Assembly: GCA_032158295.1 (NCBI GenBank)
Contig: CM063254.1
Span: 1,860,001 to 1,924,000, forward strand
Direction of reading: 5' to 3'
DNA length: 64,000 nt
Origin: Pycnopodia helianthoides
Lineage: Eukaryota > Echinodermata > Asteroidea > Forcipulatida > Asteriidae
Translations under genes and position numbers: made by a program
The notes under the pieces: model-generated
The model's database searches: none
What the model saw: only the letters and a program-made list of their open reading frames with translations
What the model was told of the DNA's origin: nothing
Shown here: positions 1 through 11,500 of the stretch, in pieces
Layout: the number at the start of each line of letters is the position of its first letter
Position numbering within the stretch: the stretch's first letter is position 1

Positions 1-1034
1 TTATACTTGTGACTGGTTCCCTGCAAGTCTTTGCTCTGCAGTTCAAATTTTTGAAGTAATAATTTTGGCTACAAGGGTCTGAGTTATTGAGGCTGGGTCA
101 CAAAGTAATTTGTTAACTGCTATTTTGTTCAATTGCCCAGATTCACATTCCAGAAATCAAGGATGAGATTGGACGAATGTGAAAATTCCTGGAAAAATGG
201 CTTGCAGGTCTGGATCCCCCTTATTCTAGACCTGGAACCTCTCACAATTTCAGAAGGTTTACAGACTATGTGCATCATCAGAAAGACAACACTACAGGTT
301 TGGACACAATGTTAACCATTTCTTTCCCTCTTGATTGCGGTATATACCTCTATTAAGATAATTTGTAGGCTCAAGGAGATTTGGAGAAAATCTTGAAATC
401 AGGAAGAGTCCTGAGAAATCCCATGCCTGCAAAATGTACCAATGTAAAATGAGCCAAGGTTTGATGTCTAGAGCATTTGTCATAACTTGGACCGGGGATG
501 TTTTACTTGCCTATTCATGTAAAGGCCATAATAGTATGATTTTTTTCACTTTTCTCTACAATGCAACAACACTTATTAACAACTTTGTTGCTGCACTTCT
601 AGTTTAAGCAACCATATTTTTAGCTGGAAAAAAAAATAAAAAATAAGGAAAATGAAAAACTGAACTCTGGAACAATAATGGTGTAAATTTAATTTCCGAA
701 AAAACACCCCTTTTTCATGAATTCAGATAATACAAAAACTATTTTTTTTTTAAATATACAAAAATCGATGAAGTTCCTTTCTTCTGCAATAGTTTGATAA
801 CTAAAGCAGACTTTCCAGAATCCCCTTTAACATATTGCTTCATGCACCATTCAACTTGGTCCAAAATGTTCTCTCAGATTAGTACTTTGACGAGAATCGT
901 CTCTTAGAATCGTCTCTTGCATTGTTTGGCAGATATATATGTACATAACATATACTTCAGCTGCTATTACAATGTTAATTCACCGAGTCGAAGCAGTTTT
1001 TTGGTGGCTAGCCCCCAGCCTCTCCCTTTTCCTA
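1..1034. other. Downstream flank of the SIMC1-like gene, no gene seen
   Basis: AT-rich sequence after the last SIMC1-like exon. It presumably includes that gene's 3' UTR on the minus strand. I see no exon, RNA gene or bounded repeat here. The short open frames lack splice borders and family resemblance. Confidence 0.4.
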
Positions 1035-1285
1035 TCAGCACGCCATCTCTCTCAAACACTCGATCTGAGCGAGGTAAAGTTTAGTTCTGGGTGTCAGGCG
1101 GTCACAGTGGCATCTTAGATGACCCCCGAGCGCTTCGACGTGGTCCCCCATCTGCCACAGACACTCCCGATCATCTGCACTCAACCAATGCTCCACGGAA
1201 GAGCTCTCCGCCGGCTGGCAATTCTGGGAGGTGTTCTGGGAATCGTGTGGTTGTAGACCTCGGCTGGAGGTTGGATGATATTTCA
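1035..1285 (-). CDS. SIMC1-like gene, last coding exon
   Basis: Terminal exon of the SIMC1/SLF2-family gene. A strong acceptor lies just upstream on the minus strand: a T-rich tract, then CACAG at 1286-1290. The exon opens in phase 1, which matches the phase-1 donor of the exon ending at 7074, and runs to a TGA at 1035. The junction reads TKR-VKYHP. The C-terminal part (ECLWQMGDHVEALGGHL, then TKLYLAQIECLREMAC and stop) is predicted helical and resembles the extreme C-terminus of vertebrate SIMC1 in length and pattern. The opening part is Ser/Gln-rich and probably a linker. Assignment to this gene rests on splice phase, strand, order and this weak similarity, so another terminal exon is possible. 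Confidence 0.6.
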
Positions 1286-1409
1286 CTGTGAAAAAAACAA
1301 AAACAAATATAATCAGTTTAAAAGTTGAGTAGCTCTATTTCTCTCTGACTTTGCAATGCGATATGCCTCAGAGCTTGGAAAATCTGCTGTGTTTACTTCC
1401 ACATTGCTC

Positions 1410-1614
1410 TAGACTTGTGGACAAGTCGTTAATGTTTGTCACGGCCGGTGATGGTCGATAGCACGCTCCCCACCCCCCTGATCGAAGACTGCTCTCGCGC
1501 GAGGCTGCTGAGGGCCAGCAGTCTCGCGAGAACATCGCCCGTTTTGCGATAATCGTGGAGAGAGTCGGAAGGCTATCATCGCGACAAACATTTAAGGACT
1601 TGTCTACAAGTCTA
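1410..1614. mobile_element. MITE with TAGACTTGTGGACAAGTC ends
   Basis: Inverted-repeat element. The left end TAGACTTGTGGACAAGTC is mirrored at the right end by GACTTGTCTACAAGTCTA. The repeat continues inward through a shared TTTGTC/GACAAA block, giving about 30-bp arms. The interior contains CTCGCGAGA palindromes. A diverged partial copy lies at 5428-5525. No exact target duplication is visible. Confidence 0.7.
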
Positions 1615-1880
1615 ATATCACTCAAGAATCAAACTATTTGAACATTTAGTTTCAAATACTGTCTTCTTACATACCGTAATTCAGCTATATTATGTTGTTT
1701 GACTGAGCTTAGGTTTTTTAGAACTGAATGTGTGCAACCATGCAAGAGTAACAACTCACACACACCCATTTATATTAGGCAAAATAAAAAAAATGACATC
1801 CTTGTTTTGTCTGGACTTTTTGAAACCGGGTAGTGGTAAGCCCTTACTATTTACTGTTTTTGATATTTTTGCTGTGTCTA

Positions 1881-2057
1881 TGGGCAAGTTCGGGTTGGCG
1901 ACTAGAGTGACTAGACTAACCAGAAACAGTGTGTGACGTAGCTCTCGAATTGACTAGATCGACCATGCTCCAGTGCACGGTGGAGCTAGTCAATCTCCCT
2001 GTGCTCTATGGTTTCTAGTAAGTCTAGTCACTCTAGTCGCCCACCCGAACTTGCTCA
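1881..2057. mobile_element. MITE with GGGCAAGTTCGGGT ends
   Basis: Short inverted-repeat element. The left arm (GGGCAAGTTCGGGT, then GGCGACTAGAGTGACTAGAC) is mirrored on the right (GTCTAGTCACTCTAGTCGCC, then ACCCGAACTTGCTC). It is non-coding. Similar CGAACTTGCTC and GTCAACCA sequence recurs near 36170-36275, probably a related fragment. Confidence 0.7.
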
Positions 2058-2406
2058 ATGATGGCCACTGTGGATGATTTACTCTAAGGTTTTTACTAGA
2101 CTTGTGACTTTACTAGATAGCGTTTCAACTCTCTCCACGAATCATGCGACACTGTTGATCTTGCGAGACTAGGGTCCCATTAAACTACTTGTGTAAGCCG
2201 ATAGTTGTACAAATTTGCTTATGCACGTTTGTACGTAGCACATTATTACGGTTGGCGTGGCAACCAACGAGACTGCCTGAACACCTCCATTTTATCTGAG
2301 AGTGCAAGTACTGTAAACACACTGAAATTTTAGACTGAGAGCATTTGTAAATGAGTTTCGTGCTGTTAAATGCTTCAATAATTTAATAGCTTTATCAATA
2401 ATATAT

Positions 2407-4984
2407 GGGCAATTCCATGGTCAGTCGCATTACACTTTTCTGTGTCATTTCTTGGTCTTGGTGCTATTAATTCTATGTGAGTTATTCTTTCCACTAAGTT
2501 TATAGACTGATTTGTACTTGACACCCAAGGCTTTGAAGTCATGATATTAGAAATGTTGTGGGCTTTGTACTCTGGATGTTATAATGCTGTAAAAAACGGT
2601 CAGTCGCATTACACAAAAAGGACATGGTAAAAAATACACGTATAACAATTGAAAAGTTTCCTCAAACCAAACAAATTGCAATAGTTTTACTAAGTGTAAC
2701 ACACAACTACTATACAGGAGTCTCCAACAGGACACTTATAAATGGTCAGCAACTTGAAGTATCAAGTGTACATGGCAAAACCATGGTTAGTCGCATTACG
2801 GTCAGTCGCATTACAGTTTGTCCGGTCAATTCAGCCAAGCCTATATGGAGCCCAAACTAAGTTCTTGTTTGACAAAATTGGGTTCATTCTTTGTCAACAA
2901 CTTGAAAAAGTTGATTTCACTTGTTTAGACTAAAATAATCACACCTTGTCTATTAAAAATTATAGAAACGAGGCAAAAATGTGTATTTTTAAAGCTTTGC
3001 AGATTTACATTTTCCGGAAATATGATTGAATGCATTTTACGGATCAACTTTACTTTATATTCTCGGGAACACCAGATTTTTGCTTTTAAACATTAAATGT
3101 TAATTTTCTTGCTGAGTATGTAATTGAACAGAAATGAAATTGCTAATTTAAAGTAACTTACATGTATGTAAACATACCCTGAAACTTCAAGCCATTGTTT
3201 AAAAGTGGTCTCGAAATTTGAAATGGCCACGATTGTTGGCTATCACAGGTTCTTCAATGAAACAACTAATTTGTTTTGTTATGTAAGTGTAATTGTTATC
3301 CTTAGGATTTGGGCATTTCCAGTTTTGAACACACGAAAATCTCCTGGATCACCTACATCTTCTTGACTTCATCTGGATACACTTCACCATCATATTACAC
3401 CACACACCACTCACCAATGCATGCATTGCTACTCTGATTTGTTGGCAGCATTTTGTTTAAAATCAAGTTTCTTCTTTCTCAAGGAAAATGGTGGAATAAG
3501 GAGCTTTTTGCTTTTGTTTGCTCTTTTGGGAGATTTGTCTGTGCTTCTTCTTGAACTGTTCATATTTTCCTTGTACTTTCAGTTTCTCATCATAACAATC
3601 ATGTCTGTTTTCAGCACTATAGTCAGTGGCATTTCCACAATTTGTGGAGAGTAAAATATTTCAATGTCATTACTTCACTTTTTTGACTCAAAATGTCTCA
3701 TATTTCTATATTTTATTACACATGATAACATTAAGACATGTCTACATGTCTTTTTCATTAATATAGGCCAACCTGTATTGTTTCTGTACAATAAAACCAG
3801 AAGTTACAGACAGATATTTGACTGGCACATGTACAACACATCTGCGCATGTGCTTTGAAGAAGTGCATTGTGGGTACGGCATTGTGTAGAGGACAATGCT
3901 GCCCTTTATACATCATGAGTGACATCTGGAGAGCCCCAGATCTCTTACTTCATGTAATACTGTCCTCTCGTAAGTCATGACCAAGATCTCCAGCTTTGCT
4001 GACCTCTTAGCATCCTCCTCTTGAAAACAGATTTGGTCAGTCGCATTACAGTGCATGGTCAGTCGCACTACCGGTTAGTCGGTAATAACATTACTACATG
4101 TCTACATGTCTTTTCCATTAATATACAGTCTGTATTGTTTATCATGTTTATGTACAATCAAATGATAAACCCAGAAGTTACAGAAAGATATTGGAATGGC
4201 ACATATAACACATGTATGTGTTCTGCGCATGTGCTTTGAAGAAGTGCATTGTGGGTACGGCATTGTTTAGAGGACATACATCATGAGTGACATCTGGAGA
4301 GCCCCCCAGATCTCTTAATTCATGTAATACTGTCCTCTAGTAAGTTATGACCAAGATCTCCAGCTTTGCTGACCTCTTAGCATCCTCCTCTTGAAAACAG
4401 ATTCGGTCAGTCGCATTACAGTGCATGGTCAGTCGCACTACCGGTTAGTCGCATTACACTTTTTGATGACTCGTTATTAAAGTATGCCAAATTTATTGTT
4501 GATTTTTTTACTCATTTCAGACTTGACTATAAGGGTAGAAGGATTATTTGAAATGCCCTGAAAAAAATCAGTGGATTTTTCTTACAATTGAAATAACTTC
4601 ATCTCACGGTCAGTCGCATTACACCCTGTCGAAGCTTCAACATGTACAATCACGTAATGCTTAAACTGGACAAATGAAATGAAATTCACTCTGGATTGTA
4701 AAAAGTTGATCCTGGTGCTAATCACAAATATCAAAGTTTTGCTGGAAGAATCTTTATGGAGAAAAATATTTAACTTTGAAGAAATCACCTTGATAAGCTC
4801 ATTTTTAAGGGTCCATTCACAGCTTGTGAAAACATCTCTGCCTTTGTACAATATGGTATAGAATGTCTAAAAAAAAGTTATATCTGTTTCCTTTCATATG
4901 TTAGCTACAACTTTTAAGTGGAATGAAAGTTGTGGCACAAATTTTATTTTTTTGTGCAATGTCCATGTTTGCTTGGAATTGCCC
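2407..4984. mobile_element. 2.6-kb non-autonomous DNA element with repeated GGTCAGTCGCATTACA motif
   Basis: The interval is bounded by short inverted termini, GGGCAATTCCA at the left and TGGAATTGCCC at the right. Inside, the motif GGTCAGTCGCATTACA and one-base variants (GGTTAGTCGC, CAGTCGCACTAC) occur about 11 times, near 2419, 2598, 2785, 2800, 4035, 4057, 4073, 4405, 4427, 4443 and 4609. A roughly 365-bp internal segment is duplicated in tandem. No transposase-like reading frame is recognisable. Repeated subterminal or internal motifs in several DNA transposon groups bind transposase; I infer the same here but cannot assign a superfamily because no clear target duplication is visible. Confidence 0.55.
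3715..4452. repeat. Tandem duplication of about 365 bp inside the GGTCAGTCGC element
   Basis: Copy 1 (about 3715-4080) and copy 2 (about 4081-4452) share ordered blocks: GACATGTCTACATGTC, the CAGAAGTTACAGA segment, GCGCATGTGCTTTGAAGAAG, GTGACATCTGGAGAGCCCC, CTTAGCATCCTCCTCTTG, then the GGTCAGTCGC motif triplet. Small indels separate the copies. No gene. Confidence 0.75.
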
Positions 4985-7073
4985 CTATACTTAGCATCGA
5001 CATTTATTATCTATCTGTTTGCCTTATGCACATGATTAAATAAAACTACGGTAAATGTCTGCCAAGTCCGTCTGTCGATATGTGTATGATTGTACGGATA
5101 ATAACAATCTTGTTCATTGAAATTACAGAACAGCTTCAGTCACAAAATGCAGTCAACTAATAACTAAGTTATGCATTTTCCTGCTCTATGGGTTTCACAC
5201 GTTTTCAATCACTGTGTGGGTTAACATGGATGATGATCGACTCCATTTCTCTACAAAATGTATTGTTAACAGTCATGTAGGCCTATAGTTTGAATATTCA
5301 TAGATTAAAAAAAAAAATTGACCAATCAGATGTATCCGTACCAAATCGACTGAATTGCACATCTAGGCTGTGCACAAACCCGCAATTAGCTGTCACAAGG
5401 CGTTAAATGGGGTTGTAGTTGCGGGGGCAAGCAGTCTCGCGAGAACATCGCCAGTCTCGCGAGATTCGTGGAAAGAGTCAGAACGATATCACAACGACAA
5501 ACATTTAACGACTTGTCCACAAGGTTTGACCAGACTTCTCAATGGTTGAATTTTAATAAGTTTCCCGCTGTTTCTCAATGGAGCAGGCCTTCGTGTACAT
5601 CATTTTTAGGGAGTTTCTTTCTTTTTAAACACATTCCTGTTTTCTAAATTAATGTGCTTCTTTGTTAGTTTTAATTGTTTTTACCGCACCTGATTTTTTC
5701 TTGGTTTTTTTATTTAACCAAACTTCAGCTGTAGGGCTGCGATGTCTGAATTTTCAAAAAATCATTAATAATAATAATCTTAAAATATTCAATACAATGG
5801 CAGTTTAGAATATGGCCAATGTGTAGCTGAAAATCTGAATGGACTAAAAACCAACAAGAAGCAGAGTTATTTGTACAAGCCAAAAAAGGATGCGGGCAGG
5901 GACGAGGAACAACATTTTTTTTGGTCTTGGCTTTAGGCATTGTTGCCGAAACAGCTGAATGATTGAGCTTCAACTACCTGGTGGGAATTCAATATGACGT
6001 TACAGACTTCACAATTGATGTCCCCTTGGATTACATGCATCATAGAGCAAGGAACTGTTCCTCGCTCTATGCATGCATGGAGTCAACAATGATTGCGCAA
6101 TTTACCCTCTACAAGTATTAAAATGTTCAGTCTGTTCTCTACATAGGGGATTCTTTTTGTGCACAGCCACAATCATGGCTACACATTTTGTTACAAAGAC
6201 ACCAAATGAACAACACATAAATATTGAGTAACTCTTTGCAGATCTTGTATTCGACAAACTCAAGTACTTTCTACTCTTCATTCACACAACGCTGGTTAAT
6301 TAATTTTACAAACAAACATGAAATAACTGTTACATCACTGGTTTTCAAACTGTTAGTTCATAACATGGAGACGAAAAAAACTGTGTACCCATGATTGTGG
6401 CTATGCACTTCTACATCAATACTTGGGTGGTGCTTTTCCTCATTTTGGTTTAATCTGCAGATGGAAAATTCTTACCTTAAATGGCTTGGTTCAGTGTTTA
6501 TAGTTATCTATGAATCAATGGTTCAAACAATAGTATTGCCTCAATCGCATTTGCGGACTAACTGCCATAAGTTTTCTTTTTTACCCAGTGCAATTCAAAT
6601 GTTTAACATAAATCACAGGAGATAGTTTTTTAACTTAGGAAGAGGAGGTGAGCTTGTGTATGCAGTCTGTATTTTTGCATTCCTACCTATTGTCTGTTGT
6701 TGGTTTTTAAGGTGTTACTGTCTCCTCTCTGTTTTTCTGTAACTTTGTTTTTATTGTAAACATTTTGTGGTTGATGTATTTTGATATATTTTTATATATA
6801 CTTTTCACATCAGGAAAAGGAATTTCATGTACTTTTAACATGACTAATAAATTATTGAATTGCCTGGCTGTTTCATCAGAAATAATGACAGAACTCTAAC
6901 AACATAGCCAAGATTTAATTCACATTTCACTTTCCATTTACTCCACTTATCAATGCAGAGTACCGGGACCTAGTGCAAGTTTGGCTTTTCACCTACACTT
7001 TATTGTAGTTGGTACTCACAGTGAGCTTTTGACAGCTCCCTGGCACACAACCTTTCCTTGCTTCATAATTTAC
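4985..7073. other. Last intron of the SIMC1-like gene, distal part
   Basis: With 1286-4984 this makes up the intron between the exons ending at 7074 and starting at 1285. It is AT-rich and contains a partial copy of the TAGACTTGTGGACAAGTC MITE (about 5428-5525). No coding exon is supported; short open frames lack splice borders. Confidence 0.45.
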
Positions 7074-7346
7074 CTCTCTTGGTCCTGATGTAGCTCTGCA
7101 AGAGAAAGAACAGCAGCATTGCTAGCTCCTCACACTCCGCCATTCGCTGCTCTCGGATAATCTTGTTTATCTCAACACCGCCCTCTATCATGTCAGCCTC
7201 CACATCCACAAACTCACTCACTCTCATTGGTCGAGATCGAAAATGACACTCCACTATCTTGCGGACAGTTAAGATGCCTTGTTGTTCTTCCCTAGCACTT
7301 GGATCGCACAGGTTTTCAAGCAGTAGCTCGATGACCTTTGCCCTCA
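7074..7346 (-). CDS. SIMC1-like gene, internal exon of the helical domain
   Basis: Acceptor CCAG at 7347-7350 and donor GAGAG|GTAAAT at 7074/7073. The exon is phase 1 at both ends and 273 nt long. It encodes RAKVIELLLENLCDPS near the start and ECEELAMLLFFLLQSYIR near the end, with an acidic middle (EFVDVEADMIEGGVEINK). These two helices line up with vertebrate SIMC1 blocks of the type RCKVLEIIF and WDELVEHLQFLLSSY. The preceding recognised exon ends in phase 0 at 8262 while this one opens in phase 1. A small exon between 7347 and 8261, or another indel, is therefore missing from this model. Confidence 0.75.
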
Positions 7347-7879
7347 CTGGTCACAGGTTAAGGTCTACATTACAAAAGGAAAAATAACCCACTGTTAAAT
7401 ATGGCACAATACATTTTGCATTAATCTTAAAACATACATGTGCACCTAGCTCCGTATTTTAGCCCAAATGTATTTGTTAACTTTTTGGCTGTACATCATT
7501 TGAAATGGCCGAAAAATGTTGTGTGCAACTTTTCAAGTAAACCATTTTTGGCCAAGTGGGCATATCTTGAGACTGAAGTTCTGGGCAAGAATTTAAAGAG
7601 CTCCTTAATGCTTAGTACACACGATTGCTACACAAATGTTTATGGCAAGCCAAAGACATCATGGCTTATGGGCTGCCAACCTGTTTCTAATAGGCAAATT
7701 ATTTCAGTGTTTGATTCAAGATTATTTCAAAGTAATACATGACTGAATTTCTTACAGACTACCCTCAAACCACGCCTACACGACAAGTACACCTACATGT
7801 AAAGGAACTTCTGTAGTGCCCTTACAGTACATGCACATTGAACACAATATTTCTTTTGCAGTTGTAGTGATCTGTAAAT

Positions 7880-7955
7880 GAACCAACCGCAAAGCACGAG
7901 CTAATTGCTAAGCGCGGGCTAATTGCTAAGCGCGAGCGTGTGCGCGGTTGGTTTC
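7880..7955. repeat. Small inverted repeat with GCTAATTGCTAAGCGCG direct units
   Basis: AACCAACCGC at the left is mirrored by GCGGTTGGTT at the right. Between them are two copies of a GCTAATTGCTAAGCGCG-like unit. It lies in an intron of the SIMC1-like gene. Probably a short foldback element. Confidence 0.5.
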
Positions 7956-8261
7956 TAATTAATAATATTTTGATTTAGAAGATGATTAATAACAATGATG
8001 GGAATAAAATAAAGGAATGTAAGAATAAGGGGGAGTTTGGGTAAGATTATAGAAGAGAGCAGAGAGCTCTTAATAAAATAGTTGCGTTAAGAGACATCAA
8101 TTTACTTGAGTTCAACTTGTCATTTGTCTGTTGTGAACTTCAACTTCATTCAACTTCAAGCCCTCCCGATTAATACTACTTAATACTATACTACTCCACA
8201 CGTACGTGAGGAACCAAAGGACCCCAACCCAGCCAGGACACTACACAATATTATAACTTAC

Positions 8262-9807
8262 TTGAAGGCAAAGTTTTCTTTGGTCCAAACTTGGAATGTA
8301 CAGGTAAGGGTACAGGAACTCTTCAGCAATCTTCAGTGCGCTGATGTTTTTCCCTTCAGCGAAACTCAGGACCAGCAACTTCTGAAGCAGTTTCAGGACA
8401 GTGTAATAATTCCCACAACCCTCAGTTTGTGAGGACCCCATACTGGGATTGTCGTGGCCTGTCTGGGCTCTCGCTCGGCTCAGTAATCTGCTGAATGAAC
8501 GTCCATATATTCCGATCCTCTGCCTGTTCCGGTTTCGTTGGGGGTGGTGGGGATGCCGATGGGGTCTTCTTCTTGAATTTGTTCTTGATAATCTGACAAA
8601 TCCACTGGACGACATTTCTCACGTGACCGAGGCACCTATCAGTGGACAGAAGGTCATGGGCGAATGACTTTATAGGTGTGTTGTTTATTTGCATGGTTTG
8701 AAAGTCTTCCATGAGAACTACAACAATAAACTGAAAGACAAGAACGTAAGCGAGTCGGGGGCTATCCAAGGTGTCAGTCTCCAGGGCAAGCTTTTTGATA
8801 ACAGAGGTGACCAGGTCCCAGTCGAGTGACAAAGTGGTGGCAGAAGAGGGATGGATGCGCTGGATATGCATCAGTGCACCATAAGCGTTCAGGATGGTGG
8901 AAATCTCCATCTTATCGTCTAGCATCACGTCTTTCAAGAGGTACATCATGTACTCCTCAGGTGCTCCACGGTGCAGGGTGGTGAAGTCCCGAATGAAAGA
9001 GATCGCCTCGTCATTAAAGTCCTCTTCCATCACTGCTTCAATTAAGTCGCGCTGCCTCTGACAAAATGGTAAGACACAACTGGACTCCGAGACTCCAGTT
9101 TGACTTTTAGAATCTTTCCCGTTTGCTGGTGCTGGCTTCTCACTATTTTTAATGTCACAGTTTGACTCCTGTACTTGGATGTGAATGGGAACCCCCACGG
9201 ATCTTTCTTCTCTCCTGTACAGCCTTGGTAAGCCAGAACCTTTGAGCTTACTGGGTGGTGTTCCCTTCAGCCAGCTCTGCTTAGATGGTGTCCGCATGAC
9301 TCGCTTATCGAGCGGTTCAAACTCTTTATCACTATCGGACAAATCTGACAAGCTCAATAATGATTTTCTTATGTTTTTTAAAGTGGGGGTTTCCTTTACG
9401 ACTGTTTTGGGGAGGTCCGTGGGGCTGCAGCTGTCCAGGGAATGCTGGTGGGGGACTGCAAGTTTAGTCTTTTTTACAGGTGTTCTAAGACAGCTTTGGT
9501 CGTCTTGCCGTTTGATGGGTCGTTTTTCTCCTTTTGGAGATGGGTGAAGATCTAGCAGCATTGGAGAAGCCGCTCTCTCGACGTGACACAAGAAAGAAGA
9601 AGTATCCCGCAGGTCGGAGTCCGTAGAGGATTCATCGGAAGTATACCCATGGAGGCTTGTCAAGTTGGGCTTCAAGGGACTGTCAAACTCCACACAGGGA
9701 GAGCTAGGATAGCTGTTGACTGGTTTGGACAGTGACACCATGGCTGCAGGCTTGCCCTGAGGGGATCTGTTGGGGTGTCTCATGTAGATGGGCTTTTTTG
9801 GCGATGT
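8262..9807 (-). CDS. SIMC1: SIMC1/SLF2-family protein, main exon (one-base frame break inside)
   Basis: The acceptor (T-rich, then CACAG before 9807) and the donor CTTCAA|GTAAGT (8262/8261) are both phase 0. The N-terminal part is Ser/Pro-rich with TP/SP sites, for example MRTPSKQSWLKGTPPSK. From about 9070 downward comes a helical domain: FCQRQRDLIEAVMEEDFNDE, FIRDFTTLHRGAPEEYMMYL, VLVFQFIVVVLMEDFQTM, VRNVVQWICQIIKNKFKK, LLQKLLVLSFAEGKNISALK. It matches the vertebrate SIMC1 C-terminal domain block by block. That domain pairs with SLF2 to recruit the SMC5/6 complex in the nucleus. The frame breaks near 8436-8439 (a CCCC run), and both splice phases require removing one base. SLF2 itself is the main alternative; the order of conserved blocks favours SIMC1. 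Confidence 0.75.
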
Positions 9808-9892
9808 CTGTGCACAAAAACAAAAAAAATGTCAGAGATAAAGTCTTTATCCTTCCTTCTCAACAAAATGCAATTATCAGTGTAACATCAGG

Positions 9893-10062
9893 ACTGGAAT
9901 TTCATCTTTGAGAGGGCAAGGCCATTTTCATTTTGCAAAGGGCACTTACATTGGAAAAACTTAAAAGTCTATGGGAAACTTTTGCAGGGGCACCAAGGCC
10001 AAGACAAGGGCAATGGAGGCCATGGCCTCCGTTGCCTGGCCTCCGTGTAAATCCAGACCTGC
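9893..10062. repeat. Interspersed repeat with GAATTTCATCTTTGAGAGGG
   Basis: The block runs from GGAATTTCATCTTTGAG through GGGCAAGGCCATTTTCATTT and a GGCACCAAGGCCAAGACAAG segment to a GGAGGCCATGGCCTCCGTTG palindrome. A near-full copy lies in the other orientation at 35413-35577, and partial copies at 11000-11130, 11790-11930 and 15515-15620. It is non-coding and dispersed through introns of both genes. Confidence 0.65.
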
Positions 10063-10774
10063 TAGAAATGTTGTATTGCAGTCGTCTCATGTGTTACAGT
10101 TTTAATTAACATATTTCCACAGATTTCTTGGAAAATGTATCCAAAATAATTAGACAGCTGCCAAGTAATTATTTTGACAGTGAAACAAAACGGAAACCAT
10201 ATAAATACATGAACGTTAAAGTTATAAATCTAGTATATTGCAAGTTAGCTTATGTGATGATGTCCTTGAACAATGCAAAACAACATAATTCTCATTACGA
10301 AAATCATTGAGGTACCACACTACAGTGATTCAAAGTTTCCCTTCGTACTGAAAATTATCAATGTTTATTAAATTCACTTTCCAATAAATTAAAAAAAAAC
10401 AGTCAAAAATACAAAGTTTAATAAATACAGAGAATAAAAATTGTGTATACAACTTCCGGTTTCGCAGGAAGTCACAGGTCATGGAGGCCAGAGAGGAAAA
10501 AACCATAACCTTATCAGAAATAAACACCTTGTTGAAATGAATAATTTACTAATAATTTGGGGTAATTTTAAAGAATCTATAATTTGAGTAACATGTCTGT
10601 TTGTGTTAGAAAAACTCTGAAGTGTCTGCATAAATCTGGTTGAAATTTGTCATACTGCATTCTTTCGAGGGGGGAAGCGATTTTTTATTTTCGTTCTATT
10701 TTTAAATATTGATTTTGTGTACAAGACTTCATTGAAAGAGGACGTGTTGCAACAATGACATTGACGTGCCCCAC

Positions 10775-10940
10775 CAAAACCTGGCCGCGAACCTGGCCAA
10801 TAGTGGCACAAAAACCTGGCCGCGAACTTGGCCAATAGTGGCACAAAAACCTGGCCGCGAACCTGGCCAATAGTGGCACAAAAACCTGGCCGCGAACCTG
10901 GCCAATAGTGGCACGAAAACCTGGCCGCGAACTTGGCCGA
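10775..10940. repeat. 35-bp minisatellite, about 4.5 copies
   Basis: The unit (starting CTGGCCGCGAACCTGGCCAA, then TAGTGGCACAAAAAC) begins at 10781, 10816, 10851, 10886 and 10921, exactly every 35 bp and nearly identical. A single diverged unit recurs at about 12036-12066. Open frames across it on the minus strand only reflect the repeat length not breaking the frame, and I do not call them genes. Confidence 0.9.
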
Positions 10941-11309
10941 TAAGAACTTCTTTCCAACAAAAACATTGACGTGCGCGGGTAGCAATTTTTTGGGGTACCA
11001 CACACTCAGGCCTCAAACTTCCCGGCGGCCTCGATGTCGGTGCCCTTGTTACTGGCCGTGGTGCCCCTCCAAAAATCATCTTCTTCAAAGCGATAATTGC
11101 CGTGCCCTTATTCCCTGTTGGCCGTGGTGCCCTTTTTAGTAGAAGTTAAATACATTATCAAAGTTGTTTAGAAGCACCAGCTGCCGCAATTTTTCTGAAT
11201 ATTTTTTACACAGTTGTCAATGATTACGAAAAAACAAACTTTTCTACACAGACGAAGCCGACATTTGGAGATCCTTTTCGTTATTTAATGTTGGCCCCGC
11301 ATATTGAGA

Positions 11310-11500
11310 CCCAGTTCCTCTTACATGTATCTTAATCCTCTACAGTTTGTGATACAAATGGTACTCTTGCTTCACTCAAAAGACAAGCCCCCTGTGTGGG
11401 TCTCTGTGGTTAATCCTCTACAGCTTGTTATCCAATTGTTTTAGTTTGTAATACTCTTGCTTCACTCAAAAGACTACCAACATGGGTGTCTTTGTGCTTT
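11310..11500. repeat. Diverged tandem duplication of about 85-90 bp
   Basis: TTAATCCTCTACAG followed by CTCTTGCTTCACTCAAAAGAC occurs twice in succession, near 11331-11385 and 11413-11475, with drift between copies. Non-coding intronic sequence. Confidence 0.55.

Noticed and set aside
10781..10940. CRISPR-like array
   Set aside because: Units are contiguous with no unique spacers, and the genome is clearly eukaryotic.
10650..11088. Three overlapping minus-strand open frames over the 35-bp minisatellite
   Set aside because: They exist in all three frames only because the repeat unit lacks stop codons; no splice sites or protein-like composition.
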